DNA from: CALBPI01 sp942491885 | GTDB lineage: Bacteria > Pseudomonadota > Gammaproteobacteria > Steroidobacterales > Woeseiaceae | Reading direction: 5' to 3' | NCBI GenBank assembly: GCA_942491885.1 | Contig: CALOCQ010000008.1 | Location: 372,001 to 436,000, forward strand | DNA: 64,000 bases | Part shown: in pieces, positions 56,275 to 64,000 of the stretch | Position numbering within the stretch: position 1 is the first letter of the stretch | Layout: each line of letters begins with the position of its first letter | Position numbers and translations under genes: made by a program | The notes under the pieces: generated by a model | Seen by the model: only the letters and a program-made list of their open reading frames with translations | Told to the model about the DNA's origin: nothing | The model's database searches: none

Positions 56275-58899
56275 ATGATCGCAGGCTCGCTCGCTTCTAG
56301 GCTGAATGAAGGTGGTGCCGACCTGATTGTCACCTCGGGCCAGCGCCTGACCCGACAAATTGCCGAGCATCAGGCGCAGACCAGTCTTGATAGCGGTCAG
56401 TCGGCGTGGGCGACGCCGGATGTGTTGCCTTGGTCGGCGTGGATGCGCCGGATCTTTGAGGCCTCTGCGTTCAGTGGGCCCATCGCGTTGCCGACCAGGC
56501 ATCAATTGCTGAACAGTGCGCAGGCGCGCGTCGTCTGGCGCAGTATCGTGCGCGACGCGCTGCGCGATAAGGTAGACGACATGCTGGGCGCCGACGCGCT
56601 GCTCAATGAAGTCATGCAGTCCTATGCGTTGCTGCAGCGTTACCAGATCGATCGCAAGACGTTAGCGGACGCCGCGTTCGATGACGATAGTCGGTTCCTG
56701 CTCGCGTGCATCGATGCGATGACCGATCGTCTTGGGCGCACCGGCTGGTTGTTGGAAGACCAATTACCGGCATTGCTTACCGGGCACGCCGAGTCGCTCG
56801 CGCAATTGCTACCGAAAAGCGTGCTTCTGGCTGGCTTCGGTCAGCTAACGCCGGATCAGCAAAGTTTTCAGGATGCGTTTGCGAATACCGACTTCGGCGT
56901 GCATGAAATTTCCGATGACAGGACGTCCCCCGATCACGTCGTTGCCTGTGCCTCGCCACCAAATGAGTTGATTGCCGCAGGACAATGGTCGCGCCGTCGA
57001 CTGCAGTCACAGCCGGATGCGCGCATTGCCGTGGTCGTACCGGGCCTGTCCGCAATGGCCGGCGATGCGCGTCGGTGGTTCGCCGAGGGCTTCATGCCCG
57101 CTGCGCAATGCACAAGCGGCGGTTCGTTGACGCCCGGGTTTGAGCTGTCTTTCGGTCAACCCCTGATTAGTTATCCGGCCGTGGCGTGCGCACTTGAGTT
57201 TTTGCAGGTCGCGGTTCGGCCGCCGCGGTTCGATGTGATTTCACGTCTGCTGCGCAGTGCGGTACTCAACCCGCTTGATGCGACGACGCCGGCGGCGCTT
57301 GAGCTCCGTCTGCGTGAGCAGCCCGACAGGCGCTGGTCATTGGATGCGATCAAGCGGCGACTTGCTGAGGACGAAACAGAACCCGCGTGGTTGGCAGTAG
57401 CCCGCGAATTGAATGCGCGGGCCGACGAGCAGTATCTGCCATCGGCATGGGCGCAATGCATAGACCAGGCACTCGAGGCGTCAGGCTGGTTAACCGGCAT
57501 TGCAACAGACTCGGAAGTGTTCCAGCTTCGCAACGCGTTTCATACCTCGCTGAATGCACTGGCCTCGCTAGACACGGTTGCAGGGCCGATGTCGCTCGGC
57601 ATTGTGTTGACTGCGTTACGCGAGCGCGTTCAGAACACGATTTACCAGCCGGAAGGGGCGGGACATAACGTTCTGGTTTGTGGGCCGTTGGAAACCGTCG
57701 GTCTGCATTTTGATGCGATCTGGATTACCGGACTCGACGTCACGCGCTGGCCGCCGGCGGGGCGCGGCGCCAGCCTGTTGCCGCGCAGCCTGCAGCGCGA
57801 ATATCGTTTGCCGGACGCGACGCCCGAGCAGACCAGTGCCTTCTGGCACAGGCAGTTTGCACTGTTGTTGGCTGCCGCCGACACAAGCACCGGTAGTTTC
57901 GCGCAGTTTGATGGTGAGAGTGAGCTGATGCCTGCGCCAATGATTGCAGGCCAGCCCTTCGAAACCACTGATGTTGGTCTGGGCGTCGTACCACTGGCGG
58001 GCACGCTAGACATCAAACGCGAGCCTGAAGCGCTCGCGGATTTTGACGTGAGCCGGCGCTGTCATCGTGGCCAGGGAACGCTACGCATGTTGATGTCGGA
58101 TCCATTCGGCGCCAGTGTTCAGGGGCGCTGGAATTGTGGCGAGCTGCGGCAGCCAAGCATCGGTATCAATGCTGCGCAGCGCGGTCAGCTGGTGCATCGT
58201 GCATTGCAGTTGTTTTATGAATGCGTGCCCGATTCCGCATCGCTGCGCGCACTGGATGACACAACGATGCGCGCCATGGTCGCGCGGGCGGTCGCAGATG
58301 CGATTCGTCCCATGTTTATTGATGCCGACGACGTACTTTCCGAGTTGCTGCGACTGGAGGAGGAGCGCTGTCGAACGCTGCTTGACCGGTTTGTGGTGCA
58401 AGACAGCCAGCGGCCTGATTTTGAGGTTGTCGCGCTGGAACAGTCGCGTGAGCTAGTGCTGCACGGGCTGCGCCTGAGCCTGCGACTGGACCGGGTCGAC
58501 AGGGTCGGGCGGCACAGTTTGATTATCGACTACAAGACCGGGGCGAAGATCGCGGGCGTCGATGCAAACACTGTCGTCGACAAACACTTCCAGTTGCTCG
58601 CTTATGCATTGACGGAAAAGGGCGCGCTGGGTGGCTTGGCATTGGCTCGCATAGCGCATGTGGGTGAGCCGATGCTTGCGCTTGTCGATAAGGACGCAGC
58701 GCCACTGGCACGGCATCGACAGATCAAGTCTATCGACACGCTCAGCGATCAGTTGCCGGCCTGGCGCGGATTGGCGGAAGCGCTTGCGCAGCAGTTTATC
58801 GATGGCGACATTCGGCTCAATCCCGTGTTGTCGCGTGACGAACGTCGCGGCAGTGCATTGCTGAGCCGCATAGCGGAGGAACGACGCGATGACGGTTGA
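56275..58899 (+). CDS. AddB-like DNA repair protein with C-terminal PD-(D/E)XK nuclease domain
   Basis: 874 residues. The N-terminal part is AddB-like but has no intact Walker A motif, consistent with an inactive helicase (ITGLDVTRWPPAGRG is a visible segment). The last 270 residues have RecB-family nuclease motifs: GQLVHRALQLFYE, then RLDRVDR and LIIDYKTGAK with catalytic D and K. The four cysteines of the AddB iron-sulfur cluster are not seen. Forms a helicase-nuclease with the next gene for double-strand break repair in place of RecBCD, as inferred from pairing. The two genes overlap by 11 bases. Confidence 0.82.
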   Translation: MIAGSLASRLNEGGADLIVTSGQRLTRQIAEHQAQTSLDSGQSAWATPDVLPWSAWMRRIFEASAFSGPIALPTRHQLLNSAQARVVWRSIVRDALRDKVDDMLGADALLNEVMQSYALLQRYQIDRKTLADAAFDDDSRFLLACIDAMTDRLGRTGWLLEDQLPALLTGHAESLAQLLPKSVLLAGFGQLTPDQQSFQDAFANTDFGVHEISDDRTSPDHVVACASPPNELIAAGQWSRRRLQSQPDARIAVVVPGLSAMAGDARRWFAEGFMPAAQCTSGGSLTPGFELSFGQPLISYPAVACALEFLQVAVRPPRFDVISRLLRSAVLNPLDATTPAALELRLREQPDRRWSLDAIKRRLAEDETEPAWLAVARELNARADEQYLPSAWAQCIDQALEASGWLTGIATDSEVFQLRNAFHTSLNALASLDTVAGPMSLGIVLTALRERVQNTIYQPEGAGHNVLVCGPLETVGLHFDAIWITGLDVTRWPPAGRGASLLPRSLQREYRLPDATPEQTSAFWHRQFALLLAAADTSTGSFAQFDGESELMPAPMIAGQPFETTDVGLGVVPLAGTLDIKREPEALADFDVSRRCHRGQGTLRMLMSDPFGASVQGRWNCGELRQPSIGINAAQRGQLVHRALQLFYECVPDSASLRALDDTTMRAMVARAVADAIRPMFIDADDVLSELLRLEEERCRTLLDRFVVQDSQRPDFEVVALEQSRELVLHGLRLSLRLDRVDRVGRHSLIIDYKTGAKIAGVDANTVVDKHFQLLAYALTEKGALGGLALARIAHVGEPMLALVDKDAAPLARHRQIKSIDTLSDQLPAWRGLAEALAQQFIDGDIRLNPVLSRDERRGSALLSRIAEERRDDG

Positions 58900-61800
58900 G
58901 CGTCTGCAAGACGCTGATGTTCGCGAACAGGCGCTGGACTGTTCGCAATCATTTATCGTGCAGGCACCTGCCGGCTCGGGAAAAACCGGATTACTGACGC
59001 GCCGTTTTCTACGCTTGCTCGCCAGCGTGAAGCGACCGGAAGAAATCGTTGCCATTACCTTTACCCGTAAGGCTGCTGCGGAGATGCGCAGCCGAATATT
59101 TGAATCGTTGAAAGATGCGGCCAATGGCATAGCGCCAAAGGACGAATTCGCCGGCCAGATTCAGGCCGACGCGCGACTCGCTCTTGCTCAGGATGCGCGG
59201 CTTGGCTGGGGATTGCTGGAATCGCCGATGCGCCTGCAGATTCAGACTGTTGACGCGCTCAACAGCCGACTGGTCACCGCGATGCCGGTAACCGCTCGTG
59301 CAGCGCGCGTGCGTATCGTTGAGTCCGAGCAACTCAAGCAGCTATACCGCGATGCCATCGAATTGCTACTCGACTGGTTAACGGAAAAAAGCGAGCCCGG
59401 CGATGCGGTGCGGCGTGTGTTGCGGCACCTGGACGCGCATACCGGTGTATGGGCCACACATTTACTGGGGATGTTAGCCACCCGCGAGCAATGGTTGCCG
59501 CAGCTGCTGCACAGTCGTCGCCAGTCGCTCGAGAGTCTGCGCGAAAACAGCGAGAACGCGCTGGCCGAAATGGTGTTGTCCGAAGTCAGGGCACTGGACG
59601 CCTTGTTTCCGAAACACTGCCGTACGGAACTACTCGAGTTGATGCAAGGTGGGCGCGAAAATATGCTGACTCGCAATCCGCACGACCCGCTGGCTCATCC
59701 GTTGCCAACGCAGTGGCCGATGATCGATGCCGAGTCCGTTGATTTCTGGCGCATGCTGGCGAGCTGGTGTCTCACGAAAGGGGATACCTTTCGCAAGCGA
59801 ATGACGGTGAACGAGGGCTTCCCGCCCGCCGATAAACCGAAGAACGAAGCATTCATGGCGATTATCGGCATGCTTGCCGAGGTCGACGGGTTGGCCGAGC
59901 AACTGGCAATGGTTCGTGCGATGCCGGATGCACACTATGACGACGCCCAATGGGCAACGATCGCAGCACTGATAGAATTGCTGCCGATTGCTGCGGCGGA
60001 GTTACAGCGACTCATGGCCGAGCGCGGCGTCGCCGACTATCCGGCGCTGGCTGCGCGCGCGATCGACGCGTTGGTTGACGATGAAGCAGGCCGGATCACG
60101 GACCTCGCCCTGCACCTCGACTACCGGATCCAGCACATTCTCGTTGATGAGATGCAGGACACCTCGGCCACCCAATATCGGCTCGTGGACGCGCTGACGG
60201 CCGGATGGGAGCCGGACGATGGTCGGACGCTATTCTGCGTCGGCGACCCGATGCAATCCATCTATCGTTTCCGCGGCGCAAACGTCAGCCTGTTCCAGCA
60301 GGCGCGCGAGCAGGGCGTTGGCAATGTGATTCTCACGCCGCTCGTGCTGCGCACAAACTTTCGTTCATCGGCACCGGTCATTGAATGGGTCAACCGAACC
60401 TTCGCCGAAGTGATGGGCAACACAACCGACCGCACAACTGATGCCGTCGCCTACAGCGCCTCGCTGCCGCGACCCGGCGCGCCGGCAAAGGGCGACGTGC
60501 AGTGGCACATCGGACTCGATGCTGCCGCGCCCACCGAGGACGATGTTGTTACACTTATTGCCGATATCCAGCGGCAACATCCCGGCGATACCATCGGTGT
60601 GCTTGCACGTTCGCGTGCGCCGCTCCAAGCTATTCTTGCAGGGCTGCAACGCGCCGGCGTTGCCTGTCAGGCGCTGGATATGGATCGCCTGACTGACTTG
60701 CCGGAAGTGATTGATCTGCTGTGTCTGACGCACGCCTTAGAGCATGTGGGCGATCGCACGTCATGGCTTGGTGTACTACGTTCGCCATTGATTGGCATGT
60801 CGATGCGCCAGATTGATGACATGCTCGTGCGTGCCGAGTCGGGCGATACGCCACCGCTAAGCGTCCTCGCGATGTTGACGGATGAACGCTGCGTCGCGGC
60901 GCTTGATGCACACACACAATACTTGCTGCGCCGGTTCCTCGACGCTTATTGGCGTGCGCATCAGGAGGCCGCCACTCGCGGGCTGCGCGAACGGGTAGAG
61001 CATCTGTGGTGCTCGCTGGGCGGGCCGGCATCGTTGCCCGATGCGGCTGCGATTGAAAACGCCTGGCACTATCTCGATGCGCTGCAGGGACTTGAGCTGG
61101 ACGGGCAGCTGAACAACATCGCGGAGCTTGAGAGCCTGCTGGACGATCTCCAGGTGAGTCGCAATGCGCCCGACGCACGCGTTTTCGCGATGACTATTTT
61201 CAAGAGTAAGGGGCTGGAGTTCGATCACGTCATCCTGCCCGAATTGCAGCGCACCACCAAGAAAAATACCGCGCCGCCGTTGTTCCTTGAAGTCAGTGAG
61301 ACGGCCGATGGGGCAGCAATTCTGTTCAGTGCCGACACGCCGCGTGCGCAGACCGAAAAAGACCCGTTGCACGGATTGTTGTGGCGCCGCGAACAGGCGC
61401 GGTTTTACAACGAGCTTGACCGCGTCTTGTACGTTGCCTGCACGCGGGCTCGTCGCGGTCTGCATTTGTTTGCGTCGGGCGGTATCCGCAGCGATGGCGA
61501 GACGTTAAAGACGCCGCCGGCGGATACGCTGCTGCGGCGAATGTGGCCAATGGTGGAGGCCGATTTTCAGGCGCTCGCGACAGATGCCGACGCCGTGGAA
61601 ACGCCGGAGCATGCGTCCGCGCCGGAATGGCTAATGCCGCATCGGCGCCAGATATCGCCACCCTGGTCGGCGCCTGAGGTCGCGTTACCGGGTGAACAGG
61701 ACCTGCGTTTCAGCATTCCACCGAATCAGAACCCGATCGAATTCGATTGGGCCGGCAGTAGCGCACGCCACATCGGCACCGTCGTGCATGGCTGGCTGCA

Positions 61801-62299
61801 GTATCTTGCCGGCAGCGACGATATAGACGCGGCGTTCGCCGGTATTGATGATTTTGAGCAACGCAGCGTTGGTCTGTTGCGCTACCTTGGCGTCGACAAT
61901 GCATCCTTAGAACAAGCCACGCGCAGGGTCAGTGAGGCATTAAGTGTCACGCTTTCCAGTGAAAAAGGCCGCTGGTTGCTATCCAACCGCCACGATGACA
62001 GTGCTGCCGAGTTGGCGCTTGGTGCACTGATTGACGGACGTGTGGGGCGTGTGGTTATCGACCGGATCGCACGCGACAGCGACGGCACACTGTGGATTGT
62101 CGACTACAAGACATCGCAACACGAAGGTGGCGATATCGAGACGTTTTTCGCGAATGAATGTGAGCGCTACCGTAGTCAGCTGTTGCGCTATCGCACAGCG
62201 GTCACGGGCCACTTTGCGGCCCGGGAAAGACAGGTTGATCGCGTTCAGTTAGCGCTGTTCTTTACTAACTATGGGCGACTCGAACGAGTTAGCGCCTGA
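58889..62299 (+). CDS. AddA-like UvrD-family helicase with C-terminal nuclease domain
   Basis: 1136 residues. Superfamily 1A helicase: Walker A QAPAGSGKT (25-33), ITFTRKAAAEMRSR (motif Ia), ILVDEMQDTSATQ (motif II), VGDPMQSIYRFRGA (motif III), LVLRTNFRSS (motif IV) and VLYVACTRARRGL (motif VI). The C-terminus has a RecB-type nuclease: GTVVHGWLQYL and WIVDYKTSQHEGG. So both subunits carry a nuclease domain, as in AddAB/RexAB. Ends DNA breaks and loads recombination in the model organisms. ATG overlaps the AddB-like stop by 11 bases; converges on gspN. Confidence 0.9.
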   Translation: MTVERLQDADVREQALDCSQSFIVQAPAGSGKTGLLTRRFLRLLASVKRPEEIVAITFTRKAAAEMRSRIFESLKDAANGIAPKDEFAGQIQADARLALAQDARLGWGLLESPMRLQIQTVDALNSRLVTAMPVTARAARVRIVESEQLKQLYRDAIELLLDWLTEKSEPGDAVRRVLRHLDAHTGVWATHLLGMLATREQWLPQLLHSRRQSLESLRENSENALAEMVLSEVRALDALFPKHCRTELLELMQGGRENMLTRNPHDPLAHPLPTQWPMIDAESVDFWRMLASWCLTKGDTFRKRMTVNEGFPPADKPKNEAFMAIIGMLAEVDGLAEQLAMVRAMPDAHYDDAQWATIAALIELLPIAAAELQRLMAERGVADYPALAARAIDALVDDEAGRITDLALHLDYRIQHILVDEMQDTSATQYRLVDALTAGWEPDDGRTLFCVGDPMQSIYRFRGANVSLFQQAREQGVGNVILTPLVLRTNFRSSAPVIEWVNRTFAEVMGNTTDRTTDAVAYSASLPRPGAPAKGDVQWHIGLDAAAPTEDDVVTLIADIQRQHPGDTIGVLARSRAPLQAILAGLQRAGVACQALDMDRLTDLPEVIDLLCLTHALEHVGDRTSWLGVLRSPLIGMSMRQIDDMLVRAESGDTPPLSVLAMLTDERCVAALDAHTQYLLRRFLDAYWRAHQEAATRGLRERVEHLWCSLGGPASLPDAAAIENAWHYLDALQGLELDGQLNNIAELESLLDDLQVSRNAPDARVFAMTIFKSKGLEFDHVILPELQRTTKKNTAPPLFLEVSETADGAAILFSADTPRAQTEKDPLHGLLWRREQARFYNELDRVLYVACTRARRGLHLFASGGIRSDGETLKTPPADTLLRRMWPMVEADFQALATDADAVETPEHASAPEWLMPHRRQISPPWSAPEVALPGEQDLRFSIPPNQNPIEFDWAGSSARHIGTVVHGWLQYLAGSDDIDAAFAGIDDFEQRSVGLLRYLGVDNASLEQATRRVSEALSVTLSSEKGRWLLSNRHDDSAAELALGALIDGRVGRVVIDRIARDSDGTLWIVDYKTSQHEGGDIETFFANECERYRSQLLRYRTAVTGHFAARERQVDRVQLALFFTNYGRLERVSA

Positions 62300-62311
62300 G
62301 CGGGTCAAGTC

Positions 62312-63073
62312 TCAAAGATTGCCTTCGAACGCGAGCTCATAGCTTCCGTCGGCCTGAGCCGGACCAATAATCCTTAATGAATTGCGCATCTGTTGGTCGG
62401 CCTCGGCGCTTGCAGCGACTTTGGCGCGCATCGAATAGCCGCGATTCTCGCCAAGTTTCAACGTGCCGTCGACGTTGAAGGGCCCGCTGATACTTTGCAG
62501 TCGCCCCGCCACCGGGAAACCGGCGTCAACGGCATCAGCCGGATCGAAAACAATGCGGTAGGCGCCAAGCGGCTGCGATCCGACCGGCGGATACCTGAGA
62601 TCTGTCAATTGCAATTCGCCGTCGAGATGCACAGGCCATAAATCGACGAAACGGCCCTCGGTGAGAGCAACCTGAACGCTACCCTGACTCGGGCCAATGC
62701 TCGACATACGCGTTAGCGGTGCCAATGCCAACAAGGCTTTGACATCATTGACGATAATTCTGCCGGGTCCAACACGAACATCGCCATTGAAGAAGCCACC
62801 CGGTACGCCGGCCTCAATGCTGGCGCCGATTTTACCGGTGAGCAGCGCCATTGGTTTCAATGTCCAGTTGACCGGGCCTACGGTCGTACCGTTTGCCCGC
62901 ACTGCTTCCACGCTGCCTTGCCAGATGGTACCGGCAACATTGCGTGTTTCTATCTCAGCGGGTAGCGCCCAATTTAGCGCGACGTTGGCCGGCAACTGGC
63001 TGATAAGTCCAAGGACGAGCGAAACAATGCCGACGATTAGCATCGCCCGGCGCGGCAGATTGAAGTTGCTCAC
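62312..63073 (-). CDS. gspN: Type II secretion system protein N
   Basis: 253 residues with one N-terminal membrane helix (AMLIVGIVSLVLGLISQLPA) and a periplasmic beta-rich domain (WTLKPMALLTGKI; the VNDVKALLALAPL region). It matches the GspN family, an accessory component of the secretion apparatus. Its start overlaps the gspM stop by 4 bases. Last gene of the gsp operon here. Confidence 0.82.
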   Translation of the reverse strand: MSNFNLPRRAMLIVGIVSLVLGLISQLPANVALNWALPAEIETRNVAGTIWQGSVEAVRANGTTVGPVNWTLKPMALLTGKIGASIEAGVPGGFFNGDVRVGPGRIIVNDVKALLALAPLTRMSSIGPSQGSVQVALTEGRFVDLWPVHLDGELQLTDLRYPPVGSQPLGAYRIVFDPADAVDAGFPVAGRLQSISGPFNVDGTLKLGENRGYSMRAKVAASAEADQQMRNSLRIIGPAQADGSYELAFEGNL

Positions 63074-63549
63074 GGTAATCTCTGTAAAACGATGCTGGCG
63101 TCGACGCGACCGCTTTCATTGCGGTTACTGAATGAGCCGGAAGTGACGATGACGCTGTGCGCCGATTGCAATTGTCCGAGCCAGGTGACGAGCACATCGA
63201 AGCTCGCATTCTCGAGCGCCACCCGAAGCTCATCGTTGCCGGTCGGCGAACTGCTCTTGTAAGCCTGACCCAGCCCGGCGGTGTTTACCGTGTTTGCCAC
63301 CAGTAGCGTCAGTGATTGCGTGCTGGTCCGGCCCTGAACCGATCCGCCGCCTGTTGGGGTCGGTGTCAGATTGCGGCGTGCATCGCTCAGCAGTAATGTC
63401 TTGCGCTCCACATCAGCCTTCGCCGTCTCATAGCCGTTGGTCAGTGGCTCCCATACAAACATATAGAGCAACGTGATGATCACCACCACGGCGCCCAACA
63501 GGATGATACGTTGCTCGCGCTGCTGGAGCGTTTCAAACCACTGCTTCAC
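63070..63549 (-). CDS. gspM: Type II secretion system protein M
   Basis: 159 residues. KQWFETLQQREQRIILLGAVVV begins a short cytoplasmic segment and membrane helix, quoted here by its part FETLQQREQRIILLGAVVV, and a small ferredoxin-like periplasmic domain follows (ALENASFDVLVTWLGQLQS). GspM binds GspL in the inner-membrane platform. It overlaps gspL and gspN by 4 bases each. Confidence 0.87.
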   Translation of the reverse strand: MKQWFETLQQREQRIILLGAVVVIITLLYMFVWEPLTNGYETAKADVERKTLLLSDARRNLTPTPTGGGSVQGRTSTQSLTLLVANTVNTAGLGQAYKSSSPTGNDELRVALENASFDVLVTWLGQLQSAHSVIVTSGSFSNRNESGRVDASIVLQRLP

Positions 63550-64000
63550 GGACGCACCTGACTGATTTGTACGAAGCTCTTCACGGTGTCGTCCTGTTGC
63601 TCGGTGCGTTGTATCTTGGCGTCGAGGTCACCGCCGGTCGACACCTGTCGCGTCAACGCTTCAAGCGTCGTGGTGTCGGGCGTCGTCAGACGGACATCAA
63701 AAACGCCGTTCCGGTAGGAGATCGCCTCTATCGCGGTTGCCTTGTTGTCGACCGCCGCCTTCGCGAAGGCCGCCAGGGTGCTCAGGAATGCGGCCTGCTC
63801 GGCAACGTCGCCACTGCCGGCGCCGCTACCGCGCTTGCTTCTGTTCAATAATGCGCGTAGCTGGGCCTCCGGGTTGGCAGCGTTGGCGCCGCCCGGCTGG
63901 ACACTGGCAAGCGCGAGGCCAAGCTCGGTATCGAGCGCGAGCGACTGACGATCAAGCGTTCGATAATCCACGAACCGATTGATAACACTGAGAACCAGCA
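63546..64000 (-). CDS. gspL: Type II secretion system protein L, C-terminal part (cut by window end)
   Basis: The frame stays open to the window edge, so the N-terminus is outside. The visible 151 residues begin just after or within a hydrophobic segment (LVLSVINRFVDYRTLDRQ) and continue through a periplasmic ferredoxin-like domain with LDTELGLALASVQPGGANA, quoted by its part TELGLALASVQPGG. This is the C-terminal GspL layout; GspL anchors the GspE ATPase. A GTG at 63971 is not the real start. Overlaps gspM by ATGA. Confidence 0.8.
   Translation of the reverse strand, partial: LVLSVINRFVDYRTLDRQSLALDTELGLALASVQPGGANAANPEAQLRALLNRSKRGSGAGSGDVAEQAAFLSTLAAFAKAAVDNKATAIEAISYRNGVFDVRLTTPDTTTLEALTRQVSTGGDLDAKIQRTEQQDDTVKSFVQISQVRP

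Overview
This 64 kb window is chromosomal DNA of a moderately GC-rich gammaproteobacterium. The gene order is typical of that class: rpsA-ihfB-lapA-lapB, infC-rpmI-rplT-pheS-pheT-ihfA-merR, and a fused HisB. A fused aspartate kinase/diaminopimelate decarboxylase and a two-gene AddAB-like nuclease, found in Xanthomonadales-like and Chromatiales-like lineages, suggest an aerobic, mostly prototrophic heterotroph. I cannot name the genus. I saw no insertion sequence, phage gene, integrase, CRISPR array or plasmid function.

Region 1 (1-12.4 kb) is housekeeping: the end of rpsA, IHF-beta, LapAB, a small ComEA-like protein, galU, tRNA-Asn, uvrB, tRNA-Val, the infC to merR operon and tRNA-Pro. thrS, which usually precedes infC, is missing, and infC appears to start at AUC. 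Region 2 (12.4-18.5 kb) is accessory: a divergent class III cyclase-like protein facing away from a co-translated trio (PLP dehydratase, FAD oxidoreductase, and a membrane Ser/Thr kinase with a Calx-beta-like outer domain).

Region 3 (18.5-40.5 kb) is an amino-acid biosynthesis block. It holds ilvD-lysAC-thioesterase-haloalkane dehalogenase (+); the his operon hisGDCBHAFE preceded by a TrpR-family regulator gene (-); metY-metX behind a SAM-I riboswitch (+); and ilvC-leuACDB (-) behind a leucine-rich leader peptide and attenuator. The his and met promoters are divergent and share a control region with a near-perfect TrpR-like operator.

Region 4 (40.6-54.4 kb) has a quinone oxidoreductase, two acyl-CoA dehydrogenases, a DUF3450-ExbB-ExbB-ExbD-TonB-TPR energy-transduction operon, a [2Fe-2S] ferredoxin, HMG-CoA lyase, a peroxiredoxin, an unknown membrane protein and EtfAB. 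The dehydrogenases, HMG-CoA lyase, EtfAB and ferredoxin fit acyl-CoA or branched-chain catabolism. Region 5 (54.5-64 kb) begins with a gene-free stretch that looks like a highly structured RNA ending in a strong terminator. It is followed by an aminotransferase, an AddB-like/AddA-like nuclease-helicase pair and the end of a type II secretion operon (gspL-gspM-gspN).

The best candidates for something undescribed are the structured RNA at about 54640-54938, the cyclase-like protein at 12409-13671 and the kinase/Calx-beta operon. The ilvC attenuator and the his/met control region are the most complete regulatory readings.
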